Assembly: GCF_009664975.1 (NCBI RefSeq)
Contig: NZ_WJXB01000002.1
Span: 558,001 to 622,000 of the forward strand
Direction: 5' to 3'
DNA: 64,000 nucleotides
Origin: Paenibacillus monticola
Lineage (GTDB): Bacteria > Bacillota > Bacilli > Paenibacillales > Paenibacillaceae
The translations under genes were made by a program, and so were the position numbers. The notes below the pieces were generated by a model. The model had not been told where the DNA came from and did no database searches. It was given only the letters and a program-made list of their open reading frames with translations. Of the stretch, positions 34,058 to 42,889 are shown piece after piece; within the stretch, counting starts at the first letter, position 1; each line of letters begins with the position of its first letter.

Positions 34058-34684
34058 CTATTTTCGGCTTTTTGGGAATATGCGAATAATTAATCCATAG
34101 AGGAAAAAGCCGGCGACCAAACCGCCGATATGAGCTACCCAGTCTACATTTGGTGTTGCAAAGGACATAATAATGCCCAGCACAAGCAATCCATACAAGG
34201 TCTTACGCGAGCTGTCATCCATTATTGCCCGTTGCAGCAAGGCAATATATAGAAATGCTCCATACACGGCGTAGATCGCCCCTGAAGCGCCTACAGACAC
34301 AGTAGCAGTCCCAGGAGCTGGCGCACCACCAAGATAGATTGACAAAAGATTGGCCAGAATACCGCCAGCTAAATACAGGACTATATAGCGCCACCAACCG
34401 AGTAACCGCTCCAAAGGTGGAGCAAACACCAATAGAGCAAAGCTGTTAAAGAGCAAGTGAGAGAAGCCATTATGCAAAAAGACCGCCGCCGCATATCGCC
34501 ACAGCTCTTCCTTCTCCGGTCCAGCATCCACCACAGCTCCAAACTTCACAAGCGTATCCAGATTTGTTGATCCTCCATTAAATGTCAGGACCACAAACAT
34601 AATTACATTGGCCAGCATAAGCAGACAGGTTACCGGATAATACCGGATATAGCTTTTCCAATTCTCATAGCGTATGAATATCAT
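34058..34684 (-). CDS. Rhomboid-family intramembrane serine protease
   Basis: A 208-residue protein with about six membrane spans. FLHNGFSHLLFN carries the conserved HxxxN-type region, GASGAIYAVYG the catalytic serine (near residue 140) and AHIGGLVAGFFLYG the catalytic histidine. It cleaves membrane-spanning substrates within the bilayer. The start at 34684 is favoured by AAAAGG nine bases upstream. It is 14 bp upstream of the LysR gene on the same strand, so the two may be cotranscribed. Confidence 0.93.
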   Translation of the reverse strand: MIFIRYENWKSYIRYYPVTCLLMLANVIMFVVLTFNGGSTNLDTLVKFGAVVDAGPEKEELWRYAAAVFLHNGFSHLLFNSFALLVFAPPLERLLGWWRYIVLYLAGGILANLLSIYLGGAPAPGTATVSVGASGAIYAVYGAFLYIALLQRAIMDDSSRKTLYGLLVLGIIMSFATPNVDWVAHIGGLVAGFFLYGLIIRIFPKSRK

Positions 34685-34794
34685 AGCACCCATCCTTTTA
34701 TGTATCGTGTCCAGTTGGACATCGCCCTGCTATAAAGATTATAATTTATTGTGGCAGCAAGAATCCAATATAACAATTCGAGGAGGAATCAAGA

Positions 34795-35313
34795 ATGACG
34801 CAAGAAAGAACAGGCGTAGCTACTTTCAAAGGCAATCCAATCACTCTAGTAGGACCCAAGTTAACAGCAGGTGATTCCGCACCAGATTTCGTTCTAAGTA
34901 AGAATCTTCTGGAAGAAGTATCCCTTAGTGATTATGCCGGCAAAATTAAGCTAATCAGCGTTGTGCCTTCTCTTGATACTGGTGTATGTGATGCACAGAC
35001 TCGCCGATTCAATAGCAAAGCCGCCGAATTGGGCGATGATGTTGTTATCCTTACTGTCAGTGTAGACCTGCCCTTCGCTCAAGCCCGCTGGTGTGGCGCG
35101 GCCGGTATTGATCGAGTCATTACACTTTCCGACCACAAGGCTGTGTCATTCGGACAAGCCTATGGAGTCCTGATTAAAGAGTTCCGTTTAGATATGCGTT
35201 CTATCTTCGTAGTAGACAAGAATAATACCTTGACTTATGTAGAATATTTAGGCGAAATGGCCGAGCATCCTAACTATGAAGACGCTATTGCTGCTGTAAA
35301 GACACTTTTATAA
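34795..35313 (+). CDS. tpx: Thiol peroxidase
   Basis: A 172-residue atypical 2-Cys peroxiredoxin reducing hydrogen and alkyl peroxides with thioredoxin. The peroxidatic cysteine is in [14 protein letters not shown] (about residue 64) and the resolving cysteine in ARWCGAAG (about 99), the Tpx spacing. The start has GAGGAGG. It is monocistronic, followed by a palindromic repeat and a strong terminator. Confidence 0.96.
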   Translation: MTQERTGVATFKGNPITLVGPKLTAGDSAPDFVLSKNLLEEVSLSDYAGKIKLISVVPSLDTGVCDAQTRRFNSKAAELGDDVVILTVSVDLPFAQARWCGAAGIDRVITLSDHKAVSFGQAYGVLIKEFRLDMRSIFVVDKNNTLTYVEYLGEMAEHPNYEDAIAAVKTLL

Positions 35314-35321
35314 TTTAAATA

Positions 35322-35378
35322 TTCAAGAAGAAACGGCTTCGCCGTCCATTCTATGGACGGTACCCGTTTCTTCTTGAA
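35322..35378. repeat. ACGGCTTCGCCGT-type palindromic repeat, copy A
   Basis: A 57-nt hairpin with outer arms TTCAAGAAGAAACGG / CCGTTTCTTCTTGAA and an inner CCGTCC / GGACGG pair. The core and following bases are shared with the copy at 61355-61396. It lies just past tpx. Confidence 0.7.
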
Positions 35379-35411
35379 AGATAAGAATAATTAATCATGT
35401 CTTATCTTTTT

Positions 35412-35449
35412 AAAAAAGCGGCAGAAGGACATCCTTCTTCCGCTTTTTC
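35412..35449. terminator. Bidirectional terminator downstream of tpx
   Basis: Arms AAAAAGCGG-AGAAGGA / TCCTTCTTCCGCTTTTT, one mismatch, with T-runs on both strands between convergent genes. Confidence 0.75.
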
Positions 35450-35535
35450 TTATTTAGAAAAACATCTGTGTATGAGATCTTGTCTCGAAAACGCATACAA
35501 CCTCTAAATAAGAAAGCTAATTCGTACTCTCCCAT

Positions 35536-35925
35536 TCAGTCTGCTTTATATTTCCCCAGTTTTTTGTCCAATGATCCGTACAATCGCTGTATAACACGAT
35601 AATTGGCGCCCAAATCGCCGAGTGAGCCTCTGGATGCGGAATACAAATCGACAGCACAACGCACTGGTGTTGTATTCAACACCGAAACAGTAATATCGAG
35701 TGTACGACCAAATGCGGTCTTCTTCTCCAGCGTAATTTCCCCGACAGACTGCACTTCATGCAGCACCTTGAATCCAGGAATTTTCTTTAGTGTTGCTGAT
35801 ACTTCATCCCACGCCTTGTCTTTAGCAAGATTGTAATAACGCGTCTTTAATGTCGGATCTTTTGCGCGGTCGCTTGTTCCATCATGACTGCGAAATAAGC
35901 CGACCAAGGTTCTTTTCAACGACAA
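35536..35925 (-). CDS. DUF1499-like protein
   Basis: About 129 residues, soluble. The RYYNLAKDKAWDEVSATLKKIPGF opening, the central TLDITVSVLNTTPVRCAVDLYSASR strands and LGDLGANYRVIQRLYGSLDKKL ending match the DUF1499 layout. The function is unknown. TTG 35925 is chosen because AGGGGG lies seven bases upstream; the frame stays open to 36030 without a ribosome binding site. It lies downstream of the 6S RNA gene, separated by that gene's terminator. Confidence 0.65.
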   Translation of the reverse strand: MSLKRTLVGLFRSHDGTSDRAKDPTLKTRYYNLAKDKAWDEVSATLKKIPGFKVLHEVQSVGEITLEKKTAFGRTLDITVSVLNTTPVRCAVDLYSASRGSLGDLGANYRVIQRLYGSLDKKLGKYKAD

Positions 35926-36026
35926 AATTCTTCCCCCTCTACAAATCCCAAGTTCATTATTATAAGTGTAACACTCTTGCCTCTGGAACAAAAGAGCATT
36001 GCTCACTTTCTCCAGTTTCAGAAAAA

Positions 36027-36073
36027 ACAAAAAAGCGCCTCATTTCCGCAACACACGGGAAACAGGGCGCCTG
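36027..36073 (-). terminator. Terminator after the 6S RNA gene
   Basis: Arms GGCGCC... and ...GGCGCT with CATTTCC / GGGAAAC inner pairs precede TTTTTTG on the minus strand. Confidence 0.7.
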
Positions 36074-36088
36074 AGACAAAAGCATTAG

Positions 36089-36278
36089 AAAAACCCGCCT
36101 ATGCCGTCCGGCTACAGTGTCTTCTGAACCTGCTTGAGCAGGTGGGTGACCGCAGAAAACGTTTTTGAATTCCCCAAGTCGTATAGACGGGGCAGTTCAG
36201 CTGCGCTTCGTGTAGATCTCCCAAGACATTATCATTGGTTCAAAACAACGAGCAACCGTAACGAACATCGCAGGATTT
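36089..36278 (-). ncRNA. ssrS: 6S RNA
   Basis: About 190 nt, minus strand, non-coding. The 5' end (TCCTGCGATGTTCG) carries the GATGTTCG motif conserved at the start of 6S RNAs and pairs with the 3' end (GGCATAGGCGGG) through the closing stem. The middle TGCGGTCACC followed by a CCTGCTCAAGCAGG hairpin matches the right side of the 6S bubble. 6S RNA mimics an open promoter and sequesters RNA polymerase-SigA. It has a consensus promoter immediately upstream and a terminator downstream. Ends are approximate. Confidence 0.85.
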
Positions 36279-36284
36279 ATATTT

Positions 36285-36313
36285 ATTATATTGCGTTTTG
36301 ACGAAAATGTAAA
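36285..36313 (-). promoter_or_regulatory. Promoter of 6S RNA
   Basis: Minus-strand TTTACA (36308-36313) and consensus TATAAT (36285-36290) are exactly 17 bp apart, with transcription expected to start near 36278. Confidence 0.8.
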
Positions 36314-36382
36314 CCTGTATGCGCTTTAATTAACATTGGAACTAAATCCCAGCCTATCCTTACGAGATAATCCTAGGGTTTG

Positions 36383-37180
36383 TTAAATGTGTTTCAAATC
36401 TTGCTCATCCTGAAACTCAGATTCATTCTGCTGTGCTTTCTTCTCTTCAGCTTCCTGCTCTTCCAACTTCTTCTTCTCTACCTGTAGCTGCAGCTTGTTG
36501 TAAGTGGCATAGAAATTAAAGAATGCAACCATAGCGATCAGTGTAGGAATACAGATGAAGTAAAGTGCCGGGTACCTCAGACCTATATAGACAAGAACCG
36601 CTGCTCCAACCAAAGTAGAAAATACTCGAATGGGCCGAGCGATTGTCAATAGAATGGAATTAGTAACCACTTCTTTAAAGGTCATTTGATAGTGAACAAT
36701 AATGGAAAAGAAATTAAACATGGAAATAAACAAAATAATCATTAATACCAGCATCAAGATACCAACGATTTTGAAATTGGCCATTTGTGTCATGTAAACC
36801 GTCACATCAACATACATAACGACAAACAGAAGGGTGTAGATGACTCCTCCAAGCATACTTTTTACATAATTCTCTTTGTACCCCTGAAAATAAGTACGGA
36901 ACGTGCTTACGTCAGTATTGCCCATTACCCATTTGCGCACAACTGTAAATAGTGCTGCTGTAGCAGGAAACACCGTGAATGGTGCTAAAATGCCCAGCGC
37001 CCAATTCAAGGTAATCTGTTCGTTGGGTCCACCTGTACCCGAACCCAGCATAATAACCTTCAATACAGCAACTAATAAAAACGGAACCGAACATAGCGCC
37101 CATAAAATATTACTAAAAGCGATACGTGATATCCATTCCGTGATACGGTATAAACCGCCCATAGCTCCCTTAAACTCCAA
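36383..37180 (-). CDS. DUF624 (YesL-type) membrane protein
   Basis: A 265-residue protein with about five membrane spans and a charged C-terminal tail rich in Glu/Lys (KKKLEEQEAEEKKAQQ). The RITEWISRIAFSNILWALCSVPF opening and TFRTYFQGYKENYVKSM segment are typical of DUF624/YesL proteins, often found beside carbohydrate ABC transporters; none is adjacent here. The start is TTG 37180 with GGAGGAAGGG upstream. The function is unknown. Confidence 0.85.
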   Translation of the reverse strand: MEFKGAMGGLYRITEWISRIAFSNILWALCSVPFLLVAVLKVIMLGSGTGGPNEQITLNWALGILAPFTVFPATAALFTVVRKWVMGNTDVSTFRTYFQGYKENYVKSMLGGVIYTLLFVVMYVDVTVYMTQMANFKIVGILMLVLMIILFISMFNFFSIIVHYQMTFKEVVTNSILLTIARPIRVFSTLVGAAVLVYIGLRYPALYFICIPTLIAMVAFFNFYATYNKLQLQVEKKKLEEQEAEEKKAQQNESEFQDEQDLKHI

Positions 37181-37344
37181 TTCCCTTCCTCCTGTCTTTC
37201 TAGCGAATAATGCATACCTTAACTATACCTTATGTTTAATGATATATTATACAATAAACATAGGCAAATTAATGATCATTTTCTTGTTTCATAGATATCT
37301 TAAGTCTGATTAGGTAAACCTTGTGAAATATAGATAAAGCAATT

Positions 37345-37569
37345 ATGTGATTTCAGCGTGATTTTTTACTGAGGATAGATCAGTGTATCAGGCTCGTCTT
37401 TCTTCATCTAATATGTTAGATCTTTAGTACCCTCCCCGTCAACCTTAGTCCTCTTACTTCTGCTGCAGATCAATCTGCCATTCATGATCCTTCATCTAAC
37501 TTACTAACCAGGATTGATTCTCCATCATGAAAAAATCTCAACAGCAACGAGCATTCTCCAAAGACAAAA
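37345..37569. repeat. Long divergent intergenic repeat, copy 1
   Basis: This segment matches 62940-63140 in patches: a gapped GTGATTTT stretch, then a near-identical block ATATGTTARR-TCTTTRGTACCC-CCCC-GTCAACCTTAG (37411-37447 against 62981-63017), then GGATTGATT and a closing GGGGTTTC hairpin. It encodes nothing. It lies 3' of a minus-strand gene and 5' of another, as the second copy does. Confidence 0.55.
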
Positions 37570-37600
37570 CAACCCCACCAGTATAATTGACGGGGTTTCA
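37570..37600 (-). terminator. Terminator after the YolD-like gene
   Basis: AACCCC / GGGGTT arms around an AT-rich loop start two bases past the stop at 37602. The T-tract is weak. Confidence 0.45.
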
Positions 37601-37601
37601 T

Positions 37602-38075
37602 TTATTTAAGTTGATCTTTTAATTGAGCCCCAAGGTCGGCAGAATACTTAGTCAACCTTAAGCTTATCTCTGTACGCATCACATCACGCGTCATCCCAAA
37701 CCGCTCCTGGTATCCTCTGCAAAAGATTTTATGATACACCAAAAAATCCTCTTGTTCATCCGCCAGCACCCTGATATTCCGCTGCTTCAGCTCTTTTTGT
37801 AACTGATAGGTATCTTGCATGATACTGCGCTGGATGGCTTGACCGGCCATCAAATAGGCGCGTTTCAGGATGTTATTGGAGTGCTCGATCTCCTTCAGGC
37901 TCTTGCTAACCATGGTATCTATGTAAGGCAGCAAAATGATGTCACGAACCATTGTGCGCTCGTCAATAGTTAACAGTTTATCTTCGTTATCACGTTGCTG
38001 TTCCTCGTATTGCTCAACATGTTCTGTCATAATCATTTTTGTTTTCCATCTTTCGTTTCCATTTAATTTACTCAT
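37602..38075 (-). CDS. YolD-like N-terminus with extra helical domain, SOS-linked
   Basis: A 157-residue soluble protein. Residues 1-20 (MSKLNGNERWKTKMIMTEHV) resemble the opening of YolD-family proteins, which in Bacillus are encoded with Y-family polymerases. The rest is a helical domain that aligns loosely with the protein at 4652 (ILLPYID..., ELKQRNIRV, FCRGYQERF). ATG 38075 has GGAGGAC upstream. It follows the small WYL-like gene by about 100 bp behind a LexA-type box, so DNA-damage induction is likely. The molecular function is not recognised. Confidence 0.55.
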   Translation of the reverse strand: MSKLNGNERWKTKMIMTEHVEQYEEQQRDNEDKLLTIDERTMVRDIILLPYIDTMVSKSLKEIEHSNNILKRAYLMAGQAIQRSIMQDTYQLQKELKQRNIRVLADEQEDFLVYHKIFCRGYQERFGMTRDVMRTEISLRLTKYSADLGAQLKDQLK

Positions 38076-38179
38076 TTATAGTGTCCTCCAATCTGTTCGG
38101 CCCGTTCCAGGGCAATTCCAGATTCGAGCAACGAGGATGCGTGCTCGACTGACAATCAGACAGCAGGATAACGCGATCT

Positions 38180-38371
38180 TTAAGCATGGCGTTTCTGTGG
38201 CTCCTGTTGCCATGTCAGGATACTCGAAACCAAAAACACTCGCGGTGCTCCAGTGGTCAAACAGGTCGCCCGGATATGGTCATCACGGATGCCCACGATC
38301 ACAATCTTCCGCTGAGTGATCTTCCCGGCTTTGTCCTGGTATATAATTTCAATGGTTTGGCCGATACTCAT
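38180..38371 (-). CDS. 63-residue WYL-like mini-protein, SOS-linked
   Basis: MSIGQTIEIIYQDKAGKITQ starts a small beta-rich protein with GIRDDHIRATCLTTGAPRVF, which resembles the core of WYL ligand-binding domains without a DNA-binding part. ATG 38371 is preceded by GGAGG at a long spacing of about 14 bases; a TTG at 38392 is the alternative. It is the first gene behind the promoter with the LexA-like box at 38421. Confidence 0.6.
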   Translation of the reverse strand: MSIGQTIEIIYQDKAGKITQRKIVIVGIRDDHIRATCLTTGAPRVFLVSSILTWQQEPQKRHA

Positions 38372-38412
38372 TTTGATTTTGACCGCCTCCAAGTATAGGA
38401 ACGTTTGTTTGT

Positions 38413-38442
38413 AATATATGCGAACATTCGTTCCTTATGCAA
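38413..38442 (-). promoter_or_regulatory. Promoter with embedded LexA box
   Basis: Minus-strand TTGCAT (38437-38442) and TATATT (38413-38418) are 18 bp apart, and the spacer contains the LexA-type box. Confidence 0.6.
38421..38434. promoter_or_regulatory. LexA/DinR (SOS) box
   Basis: CGAACATTCGTTCC matches 13 of 14 positions of the Bacillus consensus CGAACRNRYGTTYC. Sitting between -35 and -10 about 50 bp upstream of the WYL-like gene, it should repress the two-gene unit until DNA damage. Confidence 0.75.
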
Positions 38443-38519
38443 TGTAAAATAAAGGAGCTTCAGTTATTCCTGAGGCTCCTCTTCATATTTTATCGGTTGT
38501 CCAATGCTTTAATATAATC

Positions 38520-38972
38520 TTAAAAAGCGCCAGCTTGTGCAACACCACTAAAAGCAACAGGTCCAGTAATTGTGATATCTGGTCCCTCACCAGTAGTGTC
38601 AGCAGCGTACATAGAGTATCGTATTTCACCTGAACCAGGAACAGCTGGATGAAAATCTGCGGCATGAAATGAAAGCAGATTATTTCCTGTAAACAAATCT
38701 ACAACTGCAGTATAGATTAAGACACCTGTACCACTTACTCCTATACCCCCTCTTTCAACTGTAATCGTAACCGTATTTCCGACATCTCCAGCAACACCGA
38801 TCGTTCCCCATAGTTCAATGCGAACATCCGCAGCATTTGGAGTTGCTAATACATCCGCGACTTGTAAACCGATATCGCCTAAAAGCAGGGTTGGAGTTGT
38901 TGGAAGTACAGTGGTACCGGTACTAATAGAACTAAACTCAGAGACTCTAGAATCTAGAAATTGTATAGCCAT
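38520..38972 (-). CDS. Beta-rich protein of unknown function, spore-surface candidate
   Basis: A 150-residue protein with no signal peptide, rich in Gly, Thr and Val, with alternating strands (VRIELWGTIGVAG, TVTITVERGG, GTGVLIYTAVVDLF, GEIRYSMYAAD) like a jelly-roll or C1q/TNF-type fold. Similar small proteins occur on Bacillales spore surfaces, but that is an inference. The start at 38972 has GGGAG eight bases upstream. A frameshifted small gene lies just upstream on the same strand. Confidence 0.5.
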   Translation of the reverse strand: MAIQFLDSRVSEFSSISTGTTVLPTTPTLLLGDIGLQVADVLATPNAADVRIELWGTIGVAGDVGNTVTITVERGGIGVSGTGVLIYTAVVDLFTGNNLLSFHAADFHPAVPGSGEIRYSMYAADTTGEGPDITITGPVAFSGVAQAGAF

Positions 38973-39109
38973 GTTGATCACTCCCTATTATATTATTACC
39001 TTCCGGAAGGCATGCTATAATATATGTGATCTTCTAGAGACTGTTTGGACAAACTAACTGCATAATAAAAAAGCCTCCAGCGACCACTTAAGGTTGACGA
39101 GGGATATTG

Positions 39110-39345
39110 TTATTTTTTAGTCTTCGTGAGATGTACTCTGAATTCAAAAGTCTGACGTATATAATATGTATCAGCGATATTCACCGTATCTGCATTGTAC
39201 TTCTGGATCGGTCCACCATAATCTATAAATGCTATCTAAGCCATCCTCTGTAATTTGAACCACGTGTACTCTTACCTGGGCAAAGGATGCTGCAAAGAGG
39301 TCCTTGTCGCTCTTCAGGACTTTGTATGTAGTGCTCAATGCTCAA
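39110..39345 (-). pseudogene. Frameshifted small gene
   Basis: Joining two frames gives a coherent product of about 76 residues: from TTG 39338, LSTTYKVLKSDKDLFAASF and VRVHVVQITEDGLD, then after a shift near 39220-39230, IDYGGPIQKYNADTVNIAD and TYYIRQTFEFRVHLTKTKK to the stop at 39110. AAGGAG lies upstream, but a 7-bp tandem duplication TTGAGCA-TTGAGCA between it and the start spoils spacing. Two lesions suggest decay. The family is not recognised. Confidence 0.45.
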
Positions 39346-39891
39346 CAGATAGCGCTCCTTATGCAGTTTTATTATTAGCCTTTTTGATTTTTTGATTTTT
39401 AACTTCGTAATATTTCCTCGTTCTATGTATTTAATTGAAACCGTTCGAGAAGGGGCTGTTCGAGCTTTAGGCGTAAGTTCTGAACTGATAAATTCTTCTA
39501 TAAGTTTTACCGCCTGAACAATCCGCCTGCATTCACCATTGCAATAATGGGACCGTTGCTGTGACGGTCCTTCTTCTGCCTAACTAATTTCCCAGCGCTG
39601 TGATCTTTGCTACAAACTATCCACAACACAAAAAGACCTTACTCATACGACTCATACGAGCAGGGTCTTTTTGTTATCAGGTATTTGTTCCTTATTTGAT
39701 AGGCGCTTTTCTAGAGCCCATGTTTTGATTTCTGGGTAATGGTCTATACGCAAGAGTAATTTGTCCATATATTAGGATTGTAAATTAACTGCTCGTTATC
39801 ATTACCCGTTCATCCATCTAATTATGTATCAAAAAATAAGACGAGAACCGCCAGGCGGCATCTCGTCTTATTGGATATATAGAGAAATCTC
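39346..39891. other. Intergenic region with an orphan hairpin
   Basis: No gene is visible. A hairpin near 39625-39677 (AAAAAGACC... / ...GGTCTTTTT) looks like a terminator without an obvious gene. Together with the pseudogene it suggests a decayed stretch. Confidence 0.4.
39836..39872 (-). terminator. Terminator after the DEAD-box helicase gene
   Basis: Arms AATAAGACGAGA / TCTCGTCTTATT are followed by TTTTTTG on the minus strand. Confidence 0.85.
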
Positions 39892-41580
39892 CTACAAATC
39901 GTAAGATGAATCTTCACGTTTAGCAGGGCGTGCAGTTGCACTGCTGCTTGGACGTGCTGCAGGTTTACGGTCTGCACTACTACGACTTGCTCCAGCATCA
40001 CGGCTCGCTCCACCAGCATCGCGATTGCCTTTATAGCCGCCGCCATATCCACCGCTGCCGCTACCGTAGTTGCTGCCGCCGCTTCCACTGCTGTATCCAC
40101 CACGACTGCCGCCACCAGTGCTGCTATCACGATTACCGCGATATCCACCGCCACCGCTGCCGCCAGTACCAGAACCACCAGTTCCGCCACGGTTGCCACC
40201 ATAGCTACCGCTTGGTTTACGACCGCTGCGAATGTCATTCTTGGCACCACGACGTTTAGCGCGAATCGGATCTTCCGGAGTCAGTTCGATCTCGGAATCC
40301 TTCTTATCGCCAGTCAAAAGCTTCATTGCTGCGGACAGCAATTGTACGGAATCGTATTGCTCCAGCAATTGGATTGCCATACCTTTGTATTCATTTAACT
40401 CATCGCTCTCAACCATACCAAGCACACGCTCAGCAGTGATGCGTTGTTTGCCTTCGATAGCCTCAGCCATGGTTGGCAAAGGTTTGCGGGTAATCTTAGA
40501 ACGTGTAACACGTTCGATTAAGTGCATATGATCCATTTCACGCGGAGTCACGAAAGACCATGCAGTTCCTTCTTTACCAGCGCGTCCTGTACGACCGATA
40601 CGGTGTACATAGCTTTCTGGATCTTGTGGAAGGTCAAAGTTAATTACGTGTGTTACTCCTGAAACGTCCAGACCGCGTGCTGCTACATCAGTAGCTACAA
40701 GCACATCTATGCTACCATCGCGGAATTTGCGCATAACGGCGTCACGTTGATTCTGTGACAAGTCACCATGCAGACCATCAGCGGAATATCCGCGTTTTTG
40801 TAAGGCTTCTGCAAGCTCATCTACACGACGTTTCGTACGTCCAAATACAATTGCCAGATCAGGAGACTCCATGTCAATCAAACGGCTAAGTGCTTCAAAC
40901 TTCTGACGCTCAGGCACTTCAACATAGTGTTGATCAATCAAAGGAGCACTAATCTGCTTCGGAATCACGGATACATGCTGAGGGTTATTCAAGAACTGTT
41001 GAGCGAGGCGTTGAATGTTCGATGGCATTGTTGCCGAGAAAAGCATAGTTTGGCGTTCAACTGGAACAAGCTTCAGGATTGACGTGATGTCTTCCATAAA
41101 GCCCATATCCAACATTTCGTCCGCTTCATCCAATACAACCGTTTGAACATCGTCAAGACGAATCGTTTTACGATTGATGTGATCCAAGAGACGTCCCGGA
41201 GTACCGATTATGATTTGCGGTTTCTTCTTCAGTCCGCGAATTTGGCGGCTGATATCCTGTCCGCCATAAATTGCGAGCGAACGCAAACCTTTAAAGCGTG
41301 CCAGTTTGCCAATTTCTTCAGCTACTTGAATAGCCAATTCCCGTGTTGGTGTCATAATAAGGGCCCGGATTTTTTCATCTTCCCGGTCAATTTTGGAGAT
41401 TAGGGGAATACCGAATGCAGCAGTCTTACCTGTACCAGTCTGCGCTTGACCAATTAGATCCGTTCCGGCCAATGCAAGTGGTAAAGCCTGTTCCTGAATC
41501 GGTGTTGCTTCCTCAAATCCTAACTCCAAGATAGCTTGCAGCACTTTAGGCTGTAGGCCGAATTCTGCGAATGTTTTCAA
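39892..41580 (-). CDS. cshA: CshA-type DEAD-box RNA helicase with Gly-rich tail
   Basis: A 562-residue ATP-dependent RNA helicase for RNA turnover and cold adaptation. Motifs in order: Q motif (residues about 24-30), [58 protein letters not shown] and [11 protein letters not shown] long low-complexity tail with [16 protein letters not shown] repeats (about residues 440-540) should bind RNA. TTG 41580 is the start, since AAGGAG lies ten bases upstream. A 318-bp region with no gene upstream probably includes a long leader, as is usual for cold-shock helicases. Confidence 0.93.
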   Translation of the reverse strand: MKTFAEFGLQPKVLQAILELGFEEATPIQEQALPLALAGTDLIGQAQTGTGKTAAFGIPLISKIDREDEKIRALIMTPTRELAIQVAEEIGKLARFKGLRSLAIYGGQDISRQIRGLKKKPQIIIGTPGRLLDHINRKTIRLDDVQTVVLDEADEMLDMGFMEDITSILKLVPVERQTMLFSATMPSNIQRLAQQFLNNPQHVSVIPKQISAPLIDQHYVEVPERQKFEALSRLIDMESPDLAIVFGRTKRRVDELAEALQKRGYSADGLHGDLSQNQRDAVMRKFRDGSIDVLVATDVAARGLDVSGVTHVINFDLPQDPESYVHRIGRTGRAGKEGTAWSFVTPREMDHMHLIERVTRSKITRKPLPTMAEAIEGKQRITAERVLGMVESDELNEYKGMAIQLLEQYDSVQLLSAAMKLLTGDKKDSEIELTPEDPIRAKRRGAKNDIRSGRKPSGSYGGNRGGTGGSGTGGSGGGGYRGNRDSSTGGGSRGGYSSGSGGSNYGSGSGGYGGGYKGNRDAGGASRDAGASRSSADRKPAARPSSSATARPAKREDSSYDL

Positions 41581-41898
41581 ATTATTCGTGCTCCTTTTAT
41601 ACAGTGGACATTCCACATGCTTGTCTGTATTCTTAAGTAGCGGTAAACACATTTATAGGCTGTCCAATTATTTCGGATTCTCTGCATGGTTTAGCGCGTA
41701 TTTGGGACGAAAAGCCGTCCTATTATCAGGCCACTCAAACGCACCTGAATAACTGTAGCTTCACATCCGATGCAATGCAAAATACCATTGTAACGTCCTA
41801 CTCAAGAATATCCTATACATTATATCACAAACCTAAAGAGGAATACCAGTGTATTCCTTTCTTTCATTTTTTACAAAACACATCAGAGGTGAATTTGC
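41581..41898. other. Divergent intergenic region between cshA and yitT
   Basis: These 318 bp contain the helicase leader and the promoters of both genes. I see no coding sequence, tRNA or repeat, and could not assign promoter elements confidently. Confidence 0.4.
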
Positions 41899-42720
41899 TT
41901 GTTAAGAAAATTTTGGAATTATCTGGCCATCGTATTGGGTTCAGCGTTGATTGCCAGCGGCTTTAACCTATTTTTGATCCCTCACCGCTTACTAAGCGGA
42001 GGGGTTTCCGGACTATCCATGTTAGTGGGTTATTTCACACCGCTAAACATAAGCCTTTTATATCTACTGTTCAACATTCCATTACTTGTTGCAGGCTGGT
42101 TCCAACTGGGACGGAGATTTATTATCCTCAGTATTTTGTCCGTTGGAGCTACGACCTGGTTAATGACGTTGATCCCTGTTCAAAACATTACTTCTGATAT
42201 GCTGCTTGCCTCTGTATTTGGTGGAGTGCTTGTCGGTGTAGGCAGTGGGATATCCTTTAGGGTCGGTGGATCTTCTGGCGGTTTTGATATTGTTGGCTCC
42301 ATTATTACTCGTTACCGCGACTTTCCGGTCGGAAGTGTCCTTGTCTCCTTGAACGCGCTGGTAATTCTGGCCGCCGCCTATTTTGATAACAATTGGAATT
42401 TAGCTCTTGCATCGATGGCATCCATCTATGTAAGCGGAAAAGTTGTCGATATGATCCATATCAGTCATATCAAGGTTACTGTATATATAGTAACAAACCG
42501 TACGGACGAACTGCTTCAGCAACTGTTCGGCCTGCAGCGCGGTGTCACAAAGATTAAAACAGAAGGCGCTTATTCTCACGTCGAAAAGGACATGCTAATG
42601 ACAGTAACAACCCGCTATGAGCTCGTCGAGCTACAACGAATTATCAAAACAACAGATCCACAAGCATTTGTAAATATCGTTGAAACCGTTGGTGTAATGG
42701 GTTCTTTCCGTAAAAGATGA
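41899..42720 (+). CDS. YitT-family membrane protein
   Basis: A 273-residue protein with five or six N-terminal membrane spans (DUF161 repeats, including LIPHRLLSGGVSGLSML and SFRVGGSSGGFDIVGSII) and a cytosolic DUF2179 domain (about residues 215-273, GVTKIKTEGAYSHVEKDML). This architecture is the YitT family, common in several copies in Bacillales; its function is unknown. The start is TTG with GAGGTGA six bases upstream. Confidence 0.9.
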   Translation: MLRKFWNYLAIVLGSALIASGFNLFLIPHRLLSGGVSGLSMLVGYFTPLNISLLYLLFNIPLLVAGWFQLGRRFIILSILSVGATTWLMTLIPVQNITSDMLLASVFGGVLVGVGSGISFRVGGSSGGFDIVGSIITRYRDFPVGSVLVSLNALVILAAAYFDNNWNLALASMASIYVSGKVVDMIHISHIKVTVYIVTNRTDELLQQLFGLQRGVTKIKTEGAYSHVEKDMLMTVTTRYELVELQRIIKTTDPQAFVNIVETVGVMGSFRKR

Positions 42721-42889
42721 ACCAGAAAAAATGCGTACACCTTGAAATTATGATATATTAGACTAGCGCAGACCCTAATAAAATTTCATAAAGATTAAGC
42801 TTTACCCCTCTTTTTTCCAAGGCACTTCGCTTTCCAATGAATCCTGAATTTCAATTCAGCACCATTCGAAAAAGGAAAGGGTGATTTTT

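Noticed and set aside
39822..40259. Reading frames on both strands over the helicase tail
   Set aside because: They mirror the Gly-rich repeats of the helicase in other frames and give low-complexity products.
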